Shown: positions 40,002 through 48,487, counted from the stretch's first letter. The stretch: DNA of 64,000 bases from Prochlorococcus_E sp000760215 (GCF_047303175.1 NZ_CP138945.1), one strand, 5' to 3'. The notes: generated by a model from the letters alone, not told the origin. A program made the numbers and translations.

Positions 40002-41167
40002 CTTATTAAAGAGCTATATAGGCTAGAGCTAAATTCTTTATTTAACTGAGATATAGAATCAAGTTTGGCTGATAACTCCCTACAAATAAAATATATATTT
40101 GATATTTTATTTTGAATATTCATTGGTGGAAGAATTACAGGTAATCTCAAGACGCCCTGTTGATCTATTGTTGTCATTGTTGATGTTTTGGATTCTGAAA
40201 TTGCAATTTTTCGCATGAAATTAGTCCTCAGCCATAGATTTAGAAAAACAGGGTTTATTTTTTTTTGGTCGACTCTTAAACGAATTGTATGACATTCAAA
40301 AAGTGCATTTCCGCTATCACCTAGATAAATATTAGGAAATGCAATTCCCTCCCTTTTTAGAGATGATCTGCAAAATAAAATATCTCCATATTCCAAGGAA
40401 AACTGATTTACCTCCTTGTTGTTTACATTAATATAAGGACACTCATTGGTGTTAATTGCATAATCTGTAAAAAGATTTTTAACCCAAACGACTGGTAATC
40501 CTTCTTTGGTTTTTAAATATTGGTGATTCTTTTTAAAAATCCCATTACTTAATTTACTAGTTGCAACTTCTTTTAGCGGTATTAAATTCCAGTTCCAATT
40601 GTTTGATGTGCAATCTCTTGTTACCTCACCTAAGTAGCTAAATATAGATTTAAGGAGAAGACTTTTCCTTTTAAGATAGCTTTCTTTTGATTGATTTGTT
40701 AGGTCCAAAATCTTCGCAATTCGCCGCTGCTCATCGAGCGGGGGGAGAGGTATTTCTAATTTTGCCAATGCATTTGGTGAAATTCTTGGAAGATTTGCAC
40801 CAGTTGACAAAGAGTTAGCAATGGCAACATATTTAGGATGAAGAAGCAAATATCTTAGGAATTTAATATTCAAATCTTTCTTTGCTCGTATTGGCAAAAT
40901 ATCCGTACTGCAAATACCAAAAACCCCAGGCAAAGCTACTTTGGCTAAATAAGGTCGTAATTTTCCGAAAAGAATATGTTCAGGAGAAAATTTAAACTTA
41001 TTGCTTGCTAGCTCACCATTTTCTACTTTCTTCCCACCAAGGAATTTCCCACCACTTTCAATATGTTCTAATCCTACATAAAGTGTGTGATTAGAGATTT
41101 CACTAGGACATATCGATTCCCTATCAATAGTTGCTACATCTTCTAAAGGCACTAAATCCCAATTCAT
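39998..41167 (-). CDS. hsdS: Type I restriction-modification specificity subunit
   Basis: The 389-residue product has two target recognition domains, each followed by a conserved helix region: PLPPLDEQRRIAKILDLTNQ at the middle and a diverged one at the C-terminus (ILPPMNIQNKISNIYFICRE). The two domains define a bipartite DNA target. The gene is more A+T-rich than its neighbours, as is common for exchanged hsdS genes. It overlaps both neighbours by 4 nt. Confidence 0.93.
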   Translation of the reverse strand: MNWDLVPLEDVATIDRESICPSEISNHTLYVGLEHIESGGKFLGGKKVENGELASNKFKFSPEHILFGKLRPYLAKVALPGVFGICSTDILPIRAKKDLNIKFLRYLLLHPKYVAIANSLSTGANLPRISPNALAKLEIPLPPLDEQRRIAKILDLTNQSKESYLKRKSLLLKSIFSYLGEVTRDCTSNNWNWNLIPLKEVATSKLSNGIFKKNHQYLKTKEGLPVVWVKNLFTDYAINTNECPYINVNNKEVNQFSLEYGDILFCRSSLKREGIAFPNIYLGDSGNALFECHTIRLRVDQKKINPVFLNLWLRTNFMRKIAISESKTSTMTTIDQQGVLRLPVILPPMNIQNKISNIYFICRELSAKLDSISQLNKEFSSSLYSSLIR

Positions 41168-42741
41168 CTCAGCATCTCCTCTAGCTCATCCATACCTTTT
41201 GAAATCTCAGATTCAAGTTCTCTTAATTCAGCAAGCAGTTCTAATGGTGGACGATGCTCTACTTCTTCATAGACGATCTCTTTATAGCGATTCAGGCTTA
41301 AGTCATACCCCTGTTCTTTGATCTCCTCTTTGCTGACACAAAAACTCTGTTCTGTTTTGGGTCGTTCTTGTTCTAATCCTTTGCGCTCTGCCCAACGCTT
41401 CAAGCAATCAGGGAGATTGTTTTTCTTATGTTCTCCTTCTCCTAGCTCAGTCTTTGGAGTAGGTCCAATCTTTTCAATTGGCAGTAATGGATTGCGCTTG
41501 TCATCCAAGCTCCATCCATCAGCTTGCATGTCATAGAACCATACGCTCTCTGTTCCACCCTTTCCTGTTTTAGTGAATAGCAAGATTGCAGTGCTGACGC
41601 CTGCATAAGGACGAAAAACACCTGAGGGTAAAGACACGACTCCTTCAAGAAAATGATCTTCTACTAATGAACGTCGTAGCTCTTTATGAGCTTTTGATGA
41701 ACCAAATAAAACTCCATCAGGAACAATGACAGCTGCTCTGCCACCAGGCTTGAGCAGCTGTAAGAACAAAGCGACAAATAACAATTCTGTCTTCTTTGTT
41801 TTGACAACTCGTTGAAGCTTTTGAGAAGTCGCCTCGTAATCCAATGACCCTGCAAAAGGTGGATTGGCCAAAATCAAGGTGTAACGATCTTCTCTGTCAG
41901 AAACCTCATCAGAAAGAGAATCGCGATAGCTGATATTTGGATCTTCAACACCATGGAGCAACATGTTCATGCTGCCAATACGCAGCATTGTTGAATCAAA
42001 ATCAAACCCATGAAATAACCCATGGTTGAAGTGATTCCTTTTTTCCGGATCAGTTAAAAGAGTTGGATCGGACTTGCGTAAATATTCACCTGCTTGAACT
42101 AAGAATCCTGCTGTTCCACTGGCTGGATCACATATGACATCTTTAGCTGTTGGCTGAGTCATCTCAACCATTAACTGGATGATGTGACGCGGCGTACGGA
42201 ATTGACCGTTGGTCCCTGCGGTTGCAAGTTTGCCAAGCATGTATTCATAAATATCCCCCTTCGTGTCTCTCTCTTGCATCGGGACCGCATCAAGCAGATC
42301 AACGACTTTGGAAAGCAATGCAGCTGTTGGGATCGTGAAGCGAGCATCTTTCATATGCCCTGCGTATGTACTGCCTTCTTCCCCTAGCTCTTGCAGAAAG
42401 GGAAATACTCGTTCTCCCATGATGGAGAACATCTCAGCAGGACTTTTTTGTTTAAAACGACTCCAGCGAAGATCGTCCCATAATCGACCTTCTTCATTTT
42501 TACCTTCCGGAAAGATTCTTCGCTCTATTGGTTTCCCCGTTCTATTTGCTTTGTTTTCTTCTAGAGTTTGTAATTCATCCAATCGACGAATGAAGAGTAA
42601 ATACGTTAATTGTTCAAGAACTTCTAATGGATTTGATATTCCACCACTCCAAAAGGCATCCCAAATGCCATCGACCTTATTACGAAGATCGCCTGTAAGA
42701 ACTGATTCTGCTGTTACCCCTGGGGCTAGTTGCTCACTCAA
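41164..42741 (-). CDS. hsdM: Type I restriction-modification DNA methyltransferase subunit
   Basis: The 525-residue N6-adenine methyltransferase shows an N-terminal helical HsdM domain, SAM-binding motif I DPASGTAGFLVQAG (about 200-213) and catalytic motif IV NPPF in LILANPPFAGS (about 294-297). The C-terminal part carries the coiled end that contacts HsdS. The operon order is M-S-R with 4-nt overlaps. Confidence 0.95.
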   Translation of the reverse strand: MSEQLAPGVTAESVLTGDLRNKVDGIWDAFWSGGISNPLEVLEQLTYLLFIRRLDELQTLEENKANRTGKPIERRIFPEGKNEEGRLWDDLRWSRFKQKSPAEMFSIMGERVFPFLQELGEEGSTYAGHMKDARFTIPTAALLSKVVDLLDAVPMQERDTKGDIYEYMLGKLATAGTNGQFRTPRHIIQLMVEMTQPTAKDVICDPASGTAGFLVQAGEYLRKSDPTLLTDPEKRNHFNHGLFHGFDFDSTMLRIGSMNMLLHGVEDPNISYRDSLSDEVSDREDRYTLILANPPFAGSLDYEATSQKLQRVVKTKKTELLFVALFLQLLKPGGRAAVIVPDGVLFGSSKAHKELRRSLVEDHFLEGVVSLPSGVFRPYAGVSTAILLFTKTGKGGTESVWFYDMQADGWSLDDKRNPLLPIEKIGPTPKTELGEGEHKKNNLPDCLKRWAERKGLEQERPKTEQSFCVSKEEIKEQGYDLSLNRYKEIVYEEVEHRPPLELLAELRELESEISKGMDELEEMLR

Positions 42742-42820
42742 GGAAGTTAATTAAACATTGTCTATAGCTTGCCTCAATATTCACTTTTTGTGTGTTTTTT
42801 GTCTTTAGACCCTATACCCC

Positions 42821-43045
42821 CTATGTAGGAAAAGTCCTTGCTCCATAGAGCCAAAGTGGTCTTCCTCCGGCTGATGGCTTCTTCTCTCTTGCAATTTCTC
42901 CTTCAAGAAAAAGCTTTTTGCAAATACGCCTTGCATGTTCTGGATTAGATCCAATAGCTAATGCAATTTCATTAGCAGTTCTCTGCTTTCTATCTGAATC
43001 AAGAAGCTGAAGCTCTAAAAAGCTAAGCTCCTGCTTTTCTTTCAT
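42821..43045 (-). CDS. Small winged-helix-like protein
   Basis: The 74-residue product reads MKEKQELSFLELQLLDSDRK, then a helix-turn-helix (TANEIALAIGSNPEHARRIC) and a wing-like end (KPSAGGRPLWLYG). It lies 79 bp upstream of hsdM on the same strand and could be a controller of the restriction operon. Confidence 0.62.
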   Translation of the reverse strand: MKEKQELSFLELQLLDSDRKQRTANEIALAIGSNPEHARRICKKLFLEGEIAREKKPSAGGRPLWLYGARTFPT

Positions 43046-43051
43046 AAAAAA

Positions 43052-43078
43052 GACAAGGGGCCACCATAGCCCCTTGTC
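43052..43078 (-). terminator. Terminator of the 43121-43381 gene
   Basis: GACAAGGGGC and GCCCCTTGTC form a perfect 10-bp stem with a 7-nt loop, followed on the minus strand by TTTTTT. Confidence 0.85.
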
Positions 43079-43120
43079 GCCTTGTCCTCAGTGATCCCAA
43101 TCACCCAGTATTAGTAAGCT

Positions 43121-43381
43121 TTATGCTTTAACTGCTTCTTTCTCGACTGGGGATAGTGCTTTGAGCTCTTTCTTCAATTCAGTTTCACGTTCATCAAGAA
43201 TTTTGATGCGTGATTGATAGTTAGCCTCAAGATGCTTGCGTGATTCAACGAGGTTGTCGAGTTCTTCTTGATTCTGCTTCTGCTTAAGCTCCTCTAATTG
43301 ACTATCAGAGACGACATAAACAGTCCGATGAGGAGCAAAGAAAGAATCAGAAAAGAAGCTATCAAAGAGTGACGTATACAT
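43121..43381 (-). CDS. Coiled-coil hypothetical protein
   Basis: From ATG 43381 the 86-residue product begins MYTSLFDSFFSDSFFAPHRT and continues as a charged coiled coil (LEELKQKQNQEELDNLVESR). Phe/Ser-rich start and coiled tail resemble small phage-exchanged genes of picocyanobacteria. Function unknown; the upstream Met at 43432 is less likely. Confidence 0.6.
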   Translation of the reverse strand: MYTSLFDSFFSDSFFAPHRTVYVVSDSQLEELKQKQNQEELDNLVESRKHLEANYQSRIKILDERETELKKELKALSPVEKEAVKA

Positions 43382-43547
43382 GGTGGCCTTTGCGAAGTAC
43401 ATAACTACTTTGCACCGAGTTGTTCGAATCAAGAAGGATGTAAACCGAAAGTTTCTATTCGGTCTCTACTACTTAGATCGGTTGCTACTACTATAATGTT
43501 GGGTTTGCCGAAACGATGATTGATTTAATGATCTAGATGACTCTTCT

Positions 43548-44409
43548 TTAACCAAAAGCTTCTTTGGATGCCCTTAAAAGTTGTTTGATGATTTCTGATT
43601 TCTCTCCCAATTCACTTTCGGTAATCCTTAGTCGATATTGTGAGTATCTCTTGGAATACTCTAAGCTAGTTATGCCAGCATCATTAATAGCAGTATCGTT
43701 TTCTTCTGTTTTAGGTAACCTAACTTCAAAAGCTATAAATCCTTTTTTTGGGCTAAAGATTGCATAATTATTGGGCCTTCCGTTTACCTTTAGCCCTATA
43801 TAAAATTTGTTGGAGTTCAGCTCTGCTCCAGTCTCAAATTCCAAGATATAGGAAGGTAAATTGTCTGCTATTGCAACTATCTGAGGAGTACCGCGCTTTA
43901 ACCAATAATCTCTATTTGTTACCTCAGCGATTTCTTCATCCTCATCTAATAAACCAAGAGTCAGAACGTCCAAAACTTTGGTGAAATCAAGACCTACTCC
44001 ATCACTGGTCTCAATCGCTTTTACTTGAAGGGCCATTAAGGGGATAGAACCATTAAATAAGCTGATGACATATAAGAATCTGCTGGTTATATCCTCGGCA
44101 ATGATCACTGCTGTGTGGTTGTATTACGGGTAGCGTTTCCTTTCAATATCCCAATATTCAATTGTTCTAATAATGTGAGATTCATCAGTTGTACCTAATT
44201 GAATTTCCACCTCATATCTTCCGCTACCATCTGCATCCTGAAGCAAAAGATCCAATCTTCCTGCACCTTGATGGATTCGCTCTTTGTCCTTGAGGATTAT
44301 GTCTCCTATGCCCAAAATGCATGGGTTGTCAGCAATGATGTCTTGCAACCATCTTTCAGTAAGCTCAGGATGGTTTTAAGTTGAGTTGTTTTAATTGAAC
44401 GTGCTTCAT
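43548..44409 (-). pseudogene. Decayed nuclease-like gene (frameshift plus in-frame stop)
   Basis: Three pieces on the minus strand make one protein. The first 14 codons from ATG 44409 (MKHVQLKQLNLKPS) are one base out of frame with the next piece (ELTERWLQDIIADNPCILGI). That piece ends at TAA after ERKRYP, but the same frame continues YNHTAVIIAEDITSRFLYVI to the end. A Gln codon (CAA) would restore the stop. The middle piece with GRLDLLLQD...YEVEIQLG looks like a PD-(D/E)xK nuclease core. Related intact proteins of unknown role exist in bacteria. Confidence 0.72.
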
Positions 44410-44595
44410 TTTTGGCTGGCCATCTCATCTATTTCTCAGGTGTATCATTCTCACCCTTCCTAACTAATAGGTTTTTATGGAAAAACGTAACTAAGCGGCC
44501 AAAAAAAATAACTCCCTAGCAAGATAAATCCTCCACCTAAGAGGTAAAGAGGATTGGCTTGTATAGAGGTTGCAAATATCTGGGTCATTTGCCGA
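44410..44595. other. Short intergenic region without a visible gene
   Basis: A+T-rich sequence between the decayed nuclease gene and the duplicated cassette. No promoter or repeat is evident. Confidence 0.4.
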
Positions 44596-44742
44596 TTAAA
44601 TATAATCAGGCTCATCCCCATAAAGCTTCTTTTTAATTGATCTAGCTTTTTTATAGAGTTCCATTGTCTCTCTTCTGCCTAAAGCCTCAGCGGCTTCATT
44701 CATGGTCTGCACATACTCTTTATTTAATTGTTTTGTGGTCAT
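44596..44742 (-). CDS. Small protein of the duplicated cassette, copy 1
   Basis: A 48-residue frame MTTKQLNKEYVQTMNEAAEA, then LGRRETMELYKKARSIKKKL and an acidic end. Its counterpart at 57356-57466 shares LGRRET(M/T)ELYK. It is transcribed away from the frameshift gene, with the operator-like palindrome between them. Confidence 0.6.
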   Translation of the reverse strand: MTTKQLNKEYVQTMNEAAEALGRRETMELYKKARSIKKKLYGDEPDYI

Positions 44743-44871
44743 TAAGATTCCTTTTTGATTGATTTGTTTGTTAATGATTTGGACTTACCAATATCACTGC
44801 TGCTTGAGAGTTATGTCCCTAGCTGATCTCGTCTGAGATTAAAAGAAGCTAACACATATTGAGCAAAGAAA

Positions 44872-44888
44872 GGGTGTTGACAATACCC
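44872..44888. promoter_or_regulatory. Palindromic operator overlapping a -35 box, copy 1
   Basis: GGGTGTTGACAATACCC is a near-perfect 17-bp palindrome. It includes TTGACA, and TAGTAT follows 18 bp later, so a sigma-70 promoter for the gene at 44930 is overlapped by an operator. The same palindrome occurs at 57210-57226. Confidence 0.7.
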
Positions 44889-44929
44889 AGTTATTCTAAT
44901 TAGTATATCTGTACTACTAGAGAAGAGAC

Positions 44930-45291
44930 ATGACTTCAATCTCCTCACCTTATGCAGTATTCCGTGCATCTGATTGGATCCCTGTAGCAGCACAACCTAT
45001 TGGTCTAAGGCAATGCTTAAGAGTTCAGCCCAAAAAGTTCTACCCAAAAAGCGATATGAAGCAGAGGGTTGGGACTATCTCGAAGAAGGGACTCTCAAGT
45101 TGTCACGTTCAGCTTGCGTTTGCGTGACATGTTTTAACTTCCGTTGTTCCTGTGACAAGCATTGCCACACTTCTCTTAGTTGTTGTTCTCACCATTGCCT
45201 TGTTCTGCAAGGAGCGAATTTAACTAGTAAATGTCCTCTATGGCATAAAAACTATGAGGATAAATTTGGTTTCTGTCCTGAGGCTGCTTAA
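44930..45291 (+). CDS. Cys-rich protein likely made by -1 ribosomal frameshift, copy 1
   Basis: The frame from ATG 44930 (MTSISSPYAVFRASDWIPVA, QPIGLRQCLRVQPKKFYPK) stops at 45127. The frame -1 to it is open to 45291 and encodes RYEAEGWDYLEEGTLKLSRS, a run of Cys/His (CVCVTCFNFRCSCDKHCH) and CPLWHKNYEDKFGFCPEAA. A canonical slippery heptamer C-CCA-AAA lies at 45043-45049, in the correct phase. Joining there gives about 119 residues with 12 or more Cys, probably metal-binding. A separate start at 44974 has no ribosome binding site. The second copy (56807-57168) keeps the same arrangement. Confidence 0.62.
45043..45049 (+). promoter_or_regulatory. Slippery heptamer CCCAAAA, copy 1
   Basis: In the zero frame it is read C CCA AAA, the X XXY YYZ pattern for simultaneous -1 slippage. 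It is followed by another A and G. Confidence 0.5.
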
Positions 45292-45294
45292 CAA

Positions 45295-45471
45295 ATGACA
45301 AAAGATCAACTTGCTCTCAAAATATCCATAGCAATGCATAAGTCTCCCAATGCACGCTTAGACAACGTTAACGCATATCTCAATACTTATCAGTGTTTGT
45401 CTAATTATTTTAAGGAACTTTCGATGGGTGATGTCGAAGGAATTGCAACCCAGTATGGAGTAAAAGCCTAG
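45295..45471 (+). CDS. Small helical protein of the duplicated cassette, copy 1
   Basis: A 58-residue frame 3 bp after the Cys-rich gene: MTKDQLALKISIAMHKSPNA, then NTYQCLSNYFKELSMGDVEG. The copy at 56627-56803 is about 65 percent identical with conserved first 16 residues, which supports coding. Confidence 0.7.
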   Translation: MTKDQLALKISIAMHKSPNARLDNVNAYLNTYQCLSNYFKELSMGDVEGIATQYGVKA

Positions 45472-45478
45472 TCGTTTC

Positions 45479-45498
45479 ACCTCTGTCATGACAGAGGT
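45479..45498. repeat. Perfect 20-bp palindrome
   Basis: ACCTCTGTCATGACAGAGGT reads the same on both strands. It sits just after the 58-residue gene and before the histone-like gene's upstream box. It could be an operator or a short terminator. Confidence 0.6.
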
Positions 45499-45500
45499 AC

Positions 45501-45551
45501 GGTCTTCGATTTGATCTATATGCCTTATATGTGGTAGAGATAGAGGTTCGA
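45501..45551 (+). promoter_or_regulatory. Conserved upstream sequence of the histone-like genes, copy 2
   Basis: CGGTCTTCGATTTGATCTAT and CTTATATGTGGTAGAGATAG match the sequence at 33906-33957. Confidence 0.65.
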
Positions 45552-45563
45552 TATCAACTCCAA

Positions 45564-46085
45564 ATGTCTCAACTAAAAATTAATGTGTCTCCAAAAGCGG
45601 AGGCAATGATTGCAACATTACAGAAGGAGATTTTTAACCGTCGTCGTAAGAAAATCACTGCACAAGGTGTAGTTGAGTCTCTTGTTGAAAGCGGAGCTAA
45701 GTCTCAATCTGACAAGCGTTATGCTTCTTCTTGGAAGAACCTAATCAAGGATATTGAGAAGGCTGCTAAACAAACAGAAGTGCATGGCAACAAGCCATCG
45801 AATGTAACTGCAGAAGAGTGGGCGATGCTTGTAGCACATCGCACACGTAAGGGCGCTACTGCTAAGAAAGCAGCTCCTAAGAAGGCTGCTAAGAAGGCTG
45901 TAAAGAAAACAACTGTTAAGAAAGCGGCTGCTAAGAAGCTAGCCGCTAAGAAGCCAGCCGCTAAGAAGGCAGTTGCTAAGAAAGCTGTAGCTAAGAAGGC
46001 TATACCTGCAAAAGCCGCAGCTCCAAGAAAAGCTAGACGAGCAAAGAGAGCTCCTGCTAAGGCAGTAGCAGCTAAGCTTGCTTAA
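45564..46085 (+). CDS. Histone-H1-like DNA-binding protein, paralog 2
   Basis: The 173-residue product shares over 90 percent of its first 100 residues with paralog 1 (MSQLKINVSPKAEAMIATLQ). The Lys/Ala tail is of different repeat order (KKAVKKTTVKKAAAKKLAAK) and ends APRKARRAKRAPAK. ATG 45564 is chosen over the upstream start at 45531 because all paralogs start MSQL. Confidence 0.72.
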   Translation: MSQLKINVSPKAEAMIATLQKEIFNRRRKKITAQGVVESLVESGAKSQSDKRYASSWKNLIKDIEKAAKQTEVHGNKPSNVTAEEWAMLVAHRTRKGATAKKAAPKKAAKKAVKKTTVKKAAAKKLAAKKPAAKKAVAKKAVAKKAIPAKAAAPRKARRAKRAPAKAVAAKLA

Positions 46086-46248
46086 GCTTCTCTTTGTAGT
46101 AATCAATGATCTTCTGAGCGTTCTCGTTGGTCAGACAGCTAATCCTTGAGCTGGCTGGTATGTCTAATAAGACGCAGATGGCAATTATGTCGTCTGCGTC
46201 TTTTTGTAGTTGCTCGGACAGTTCTAGGACTCTTAGTGTCTTACTCAT
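46072..46248 (-). CDS. Small protein convergent with and overlapping the histone-like gene
   Basis: A 58-residue frame MSKTLRVLELSEQLQKDADD, then IPASSRISCLTNENAQKIID and a basic end. Its ATG overlaps the stop of the upstream gene (TAATG) and its last 14 bp lie inside the end of the histone-like gene on the other strand. Confidence 0.6.
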   Translation of the reverse strand: MSKTLRVLELSEQLQKDADDIIAICVLLDIPASSRISCLTNENAQKIIDYYKEKLKQA

Positions 46249-46484
46249 TACTCGGAATCATTGGCTTTGTTTGCTATGTCTTCCAAATTTTTTATTTGTT
46301 CTTTGGTCTGTCTTGTACGACTTGGTGTTTTAAAATCAAACCATCCTTGTTCTTTTATTCCTCGTTGAATCGCAGCCGACATCGCACCAAAAAAGAAAGT
46401 TGCTATCAGCAAAAGAATCAACCTATAAGTATCAAAACTTTGGCCGTTTCCTGCTATTGAATTAAGAGGGTCAAATGAATCCAT
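46248..46484 (-). CDS. Small single-helix membrane protein
   Basis: The 78-residue product has one membrane helix at about 20-38 (YRLILLLIATFFFGAMSAAI) and a charged C-terminus. Coupled to the 58-residue gene downstream. Unknown function. Confidence 0.6.
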   Translation of the reverse strand: MDSFDPLNSIAGNGQSFDTYRLILLLIATFFFGAMSAAIQRGIKEQGWFDFKTPSRTRQTKEQIKNLEDIANKANDSE

Positions 46485-46514
46485 TAGGCTTGTTGAGAAA
46501 GAAATTTATGGCCA

Positions 46515-46607
46515 ATGGAAGAACTAACCAAAAGAGTGGAAGAGCTTGAGAGGAGAGTCCAACATTTAGAAGCAGTGCTGCGATACCAAGCAAAGAAAAG
46601 CAAATAA
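46515..46607 (+). CDS. Tiny coiled-coil peptide
   Basis: A 30-residue frame MEELTKRVEELERRVQHLEA with a clear heptad pattern, then VLRYQAKKSK. SlyX-like in look but shorter. Confidence 0.45.
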   Translation: MEELTKRVEELERRVQHLEAVLRYQAKKSK

Positions 46608-46902
46608 GCTCTTTTCTCATTTATACACTCCAATATTCGTCTTTAGACAAATGGAGCTAGCCAATGCTCCATTTAGATCGACTCTTAAGTTCATCCTATG
46701 AAACTAGAATAAGAATTTCTTTGTTGTTGACCGAAAAAAGCTAAATAGTACATATCTCTGTAAGAATATATAAATCAATGGAGTTTCTTTCTTTAAGGCT
46801 TTTTCTGCATATGCTGCTCGTTTTAATTTGAGGAATTCAATGAAAAACTTACTCGTCTTATTGTTTGGGGTAAAACAACATCTGTTGATGCAAAATTGAT
46901 TT
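46608..46902. other. Intergenic region without a clear gene
   Basis: A+T-rich; a 19-codon frame near 46841 (MKNLLVLLFGVKQHLLMQN) is too short to support. No repeats or strong hairpins seen. Confidence 0.35.
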
Positions 46903-47016
46903 ATGGAAAATGACTTTGCTGCTGTTGCTCAAAAATATTTTTTGTATATACTCGTGGGCATTGCTCTCTTTATAGTAATTGGAGCAGTTGTCTTCTTGAT
47001 CTCTTCAATCCTATAA
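46903..47016 (+). CDS. Tiny single-helix membrane protein
   Basis: A 37-residue frame MENDFAAVAQKYFLYILVGI continuing as one hydrophobic helix. It precedes the 94-residue gene by 17 bp and may be co-transcribed. Confidence 0.5.
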   Translation: MENDFAAVAQKYFLYILVGIALFIVIGAVVFLISSIL

Positions 47017-47033
47017 AGCTACATAATAAAAAT

Positions 47034-47318
47034 ATGACCCTTGAATTAACCGATTTAGTAAAAGATTTTGTAGCAACAGAGCTTCTTTCAAAAGTAGAAC
47101 TCGATTTCTTAGAAGCTGAGTTATGGGAAACTTTTCAGCACATCGGAGAATTAACTTCTCTTTCTATGGCTCCTTCCAACATTTCTAAAAGGCTGGATTT
47201 AGCAGATGGGGCAAGTTGGTCTTTATGTTGCGCGGCTGTCCTTGACGTTGCAAGGCCTTTGGATGATTCTCGGGTGAATAAACTATCTAATTTAATAAAG
47301 GAGCATTCGATTCAATAG
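47034..47318 (+). CDS. Hypothetical protein, paralog of 48087-48386
   Basis: The 94-residue product shares with 48087-48386 an acidic start, a LE(A/L)EL(W/Y) segment and a W(S/I)(L/T)CxAAVLD motif. Probably one cytoplasmic family of Prochlorococcus; function unknown. Confidence 0.6.
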   Translation: MTLELTDLVKDFVATELLSKVELDFLEAELWETFQHIGELTSLSMAPSNISKRLDLADGASWSLCCAAVLDVARPLDDSRVNKLSNLIKEHSIQ

Positions 47319-47392
47319 TTCTTAATTGGGTAATTAACTTGACTTGAATCATGGCGTTGGTACCACTAGAAATAATCATTTCCTGAAGCTCC

Positions 47393-47794
47393 CTACTGGT
47401 TACTGATTGAAACTGTGGTTTGATCATCTGCTTTACTGCTTAGACGTTGCTTTGCTATTGCCCCTTTATCTATTTCTTTTAGGACACTTCTTGTTAGAGG
47501 CTTTACTTTTTTCAAAAGTTTGTCGTCTATATCTAACTGAACATGATTACAAGGTTTGGGTGTCTCTGAGCAGTTTTCATGCCATGGGTTTTCTATTCCC
47601 AAATCACCTAGTTTTTCGTTTGCAATCTCCTTGAGTTTCTTTTTTGCTGAGAGATCTTTCCATTCAAGCCACATGTCACAGAGCATTAGTGTTTGGCTAT
47701 TGCTTCCTGCTCCCTCTTCAAGCAATTTGATTTGATAAGGCTTGAGGCTGGGGTTCAATTGCTTTAGCTCCTCTTTCCAGTTCTCATCATTCAT
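47393..47794 (-). CDS. Hypothetical protein, paralog of 60268-60507
   Basis: The 133-residue product starts MNDENWKEELKQLNPSLKPY and has SQTLMLCDMWLEWKDL. The first 65 residues match the 79-residue protein at 60268. The basic C-terminal extension (KPLTRSVLKEIDKGAIAKQR) is present only here. Confidence 0.62.
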   Translation of the reverse strand: MNDENWKEELKQLNPSLKPYQIKLLEEGAGSNSQTLMLCDMWLEWKDLSAKKKLKEIANEKLGDLGIENPWHENCSETPKPCNHVQLDIDDKLLKKVKPLTRSVLKEIDKGAIAKQRLSSKADDQTTVSISNQ

Positions 47795-47979
47795 AGTGAA
47801 ACCTTTTACCTACATTAATGATCGTGCAAATAGTCAGCATGGCAAGTGCTGCTTAAAAGTTTTGACTCTCTGTGTTCTGGGATTATTAGGTCACATGTCC
47901 TGATCCTGCCGCTCCAACTGCTTCTTAAAAGCTTATTCATATTTAGAGCTTTCCCTTGGCGATCAGTTAGAAAGGGAAT

Positions 47980-48087
47980 ATGAAATGCTTATTACTTACA
48001 TTTTTAAATATCTATGAAAGAGGTATTCAAACTGGGGATTTTTATGAAGAGCCTTTAGGTGATGATTTTGTTTATCCAGATTGGTAA
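47980..48087 (+). CDS. Tiny hypothetical protein upstream of 48087-48386
   Basis: A 35-residue frame MKCLLLTFLNIYERGIQTGD ending FVYPDW; its TAA overlaps the ATG of the next gene (TAATG), which supports translation. The 180 bp before it hold no gene. Confidence 0.45.
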   Translation: MKCLLLTFLNIYERGIQTGDFYEEPLGDDFVYPDW

Positions 48088-48386
48088 TGAATTATCAACT
48101 ATTACTTGAATGCCATGCTCAAGGAACGCAAATTACTAGACAAGAAGCAGAATTATTAGATCTAGAGCTTTACTCTCAAATCGAAAGTATTAAAGTTTCT
48201 CGAACGCAAGGTTGCCTACAAATTGCTCCAGATCATATTTGTAAGATTTCTCTTGTCTGTAATGGGAGTAATTGGATTACTTGCCTAGCTGCTGTATTAG
48301 ATCAGTTGCTTCCAGCCACAATCGGTAAAAAAGCAAGAGGCGCCCAAGTTTTTGATGAGTTGGTAAGGAATGGTTATTTTCAGTGA
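48087..48386 (+). CDS. Hypothetical protein, paralog of 47034-47318
   Basis: From ATG 48087 the 99-residue product reads MNYQLLLECHAQGTQITRQE and contains SNWITCLAAVLDQLL, the shared motif. The upstream TTG at 48081 is not needed. Confidence 0.6.
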   Translation: MNYQLLLECHAQGTQITRQEAELLDLELYSQIESIKVSRTQGCLQIAPDHICKISLVCNGSNWITCLAAVLDQLLPATIGKKARGAQVFDELVRNGYFQ

Positions 48387-48487
48387 GAATGCTTAAGTAA
48401 GAAAGTCTTTAATGAGTTGGAAAAACAATCGTTATTTAGCAATTGTTTTGGCAAGATGGGTAAATTAATGACTATCAAGTTGACGAC

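Noticed and set aside
44974..45291. Independent 105-residue gene starting at 44974
   Set aside because: No ribosome binding site, and the first half of the coding looks natural only in the frame from 44930; a frameshift product explains both copies better.
47895..47925. tRNA-like 3' end GGTCACATGTCCTGATCCTG
   Set aside because: It resembles a T arm and acceptor strand but lacks GGTTCGAATCC and every other tRNA part; chance or a very old scar.
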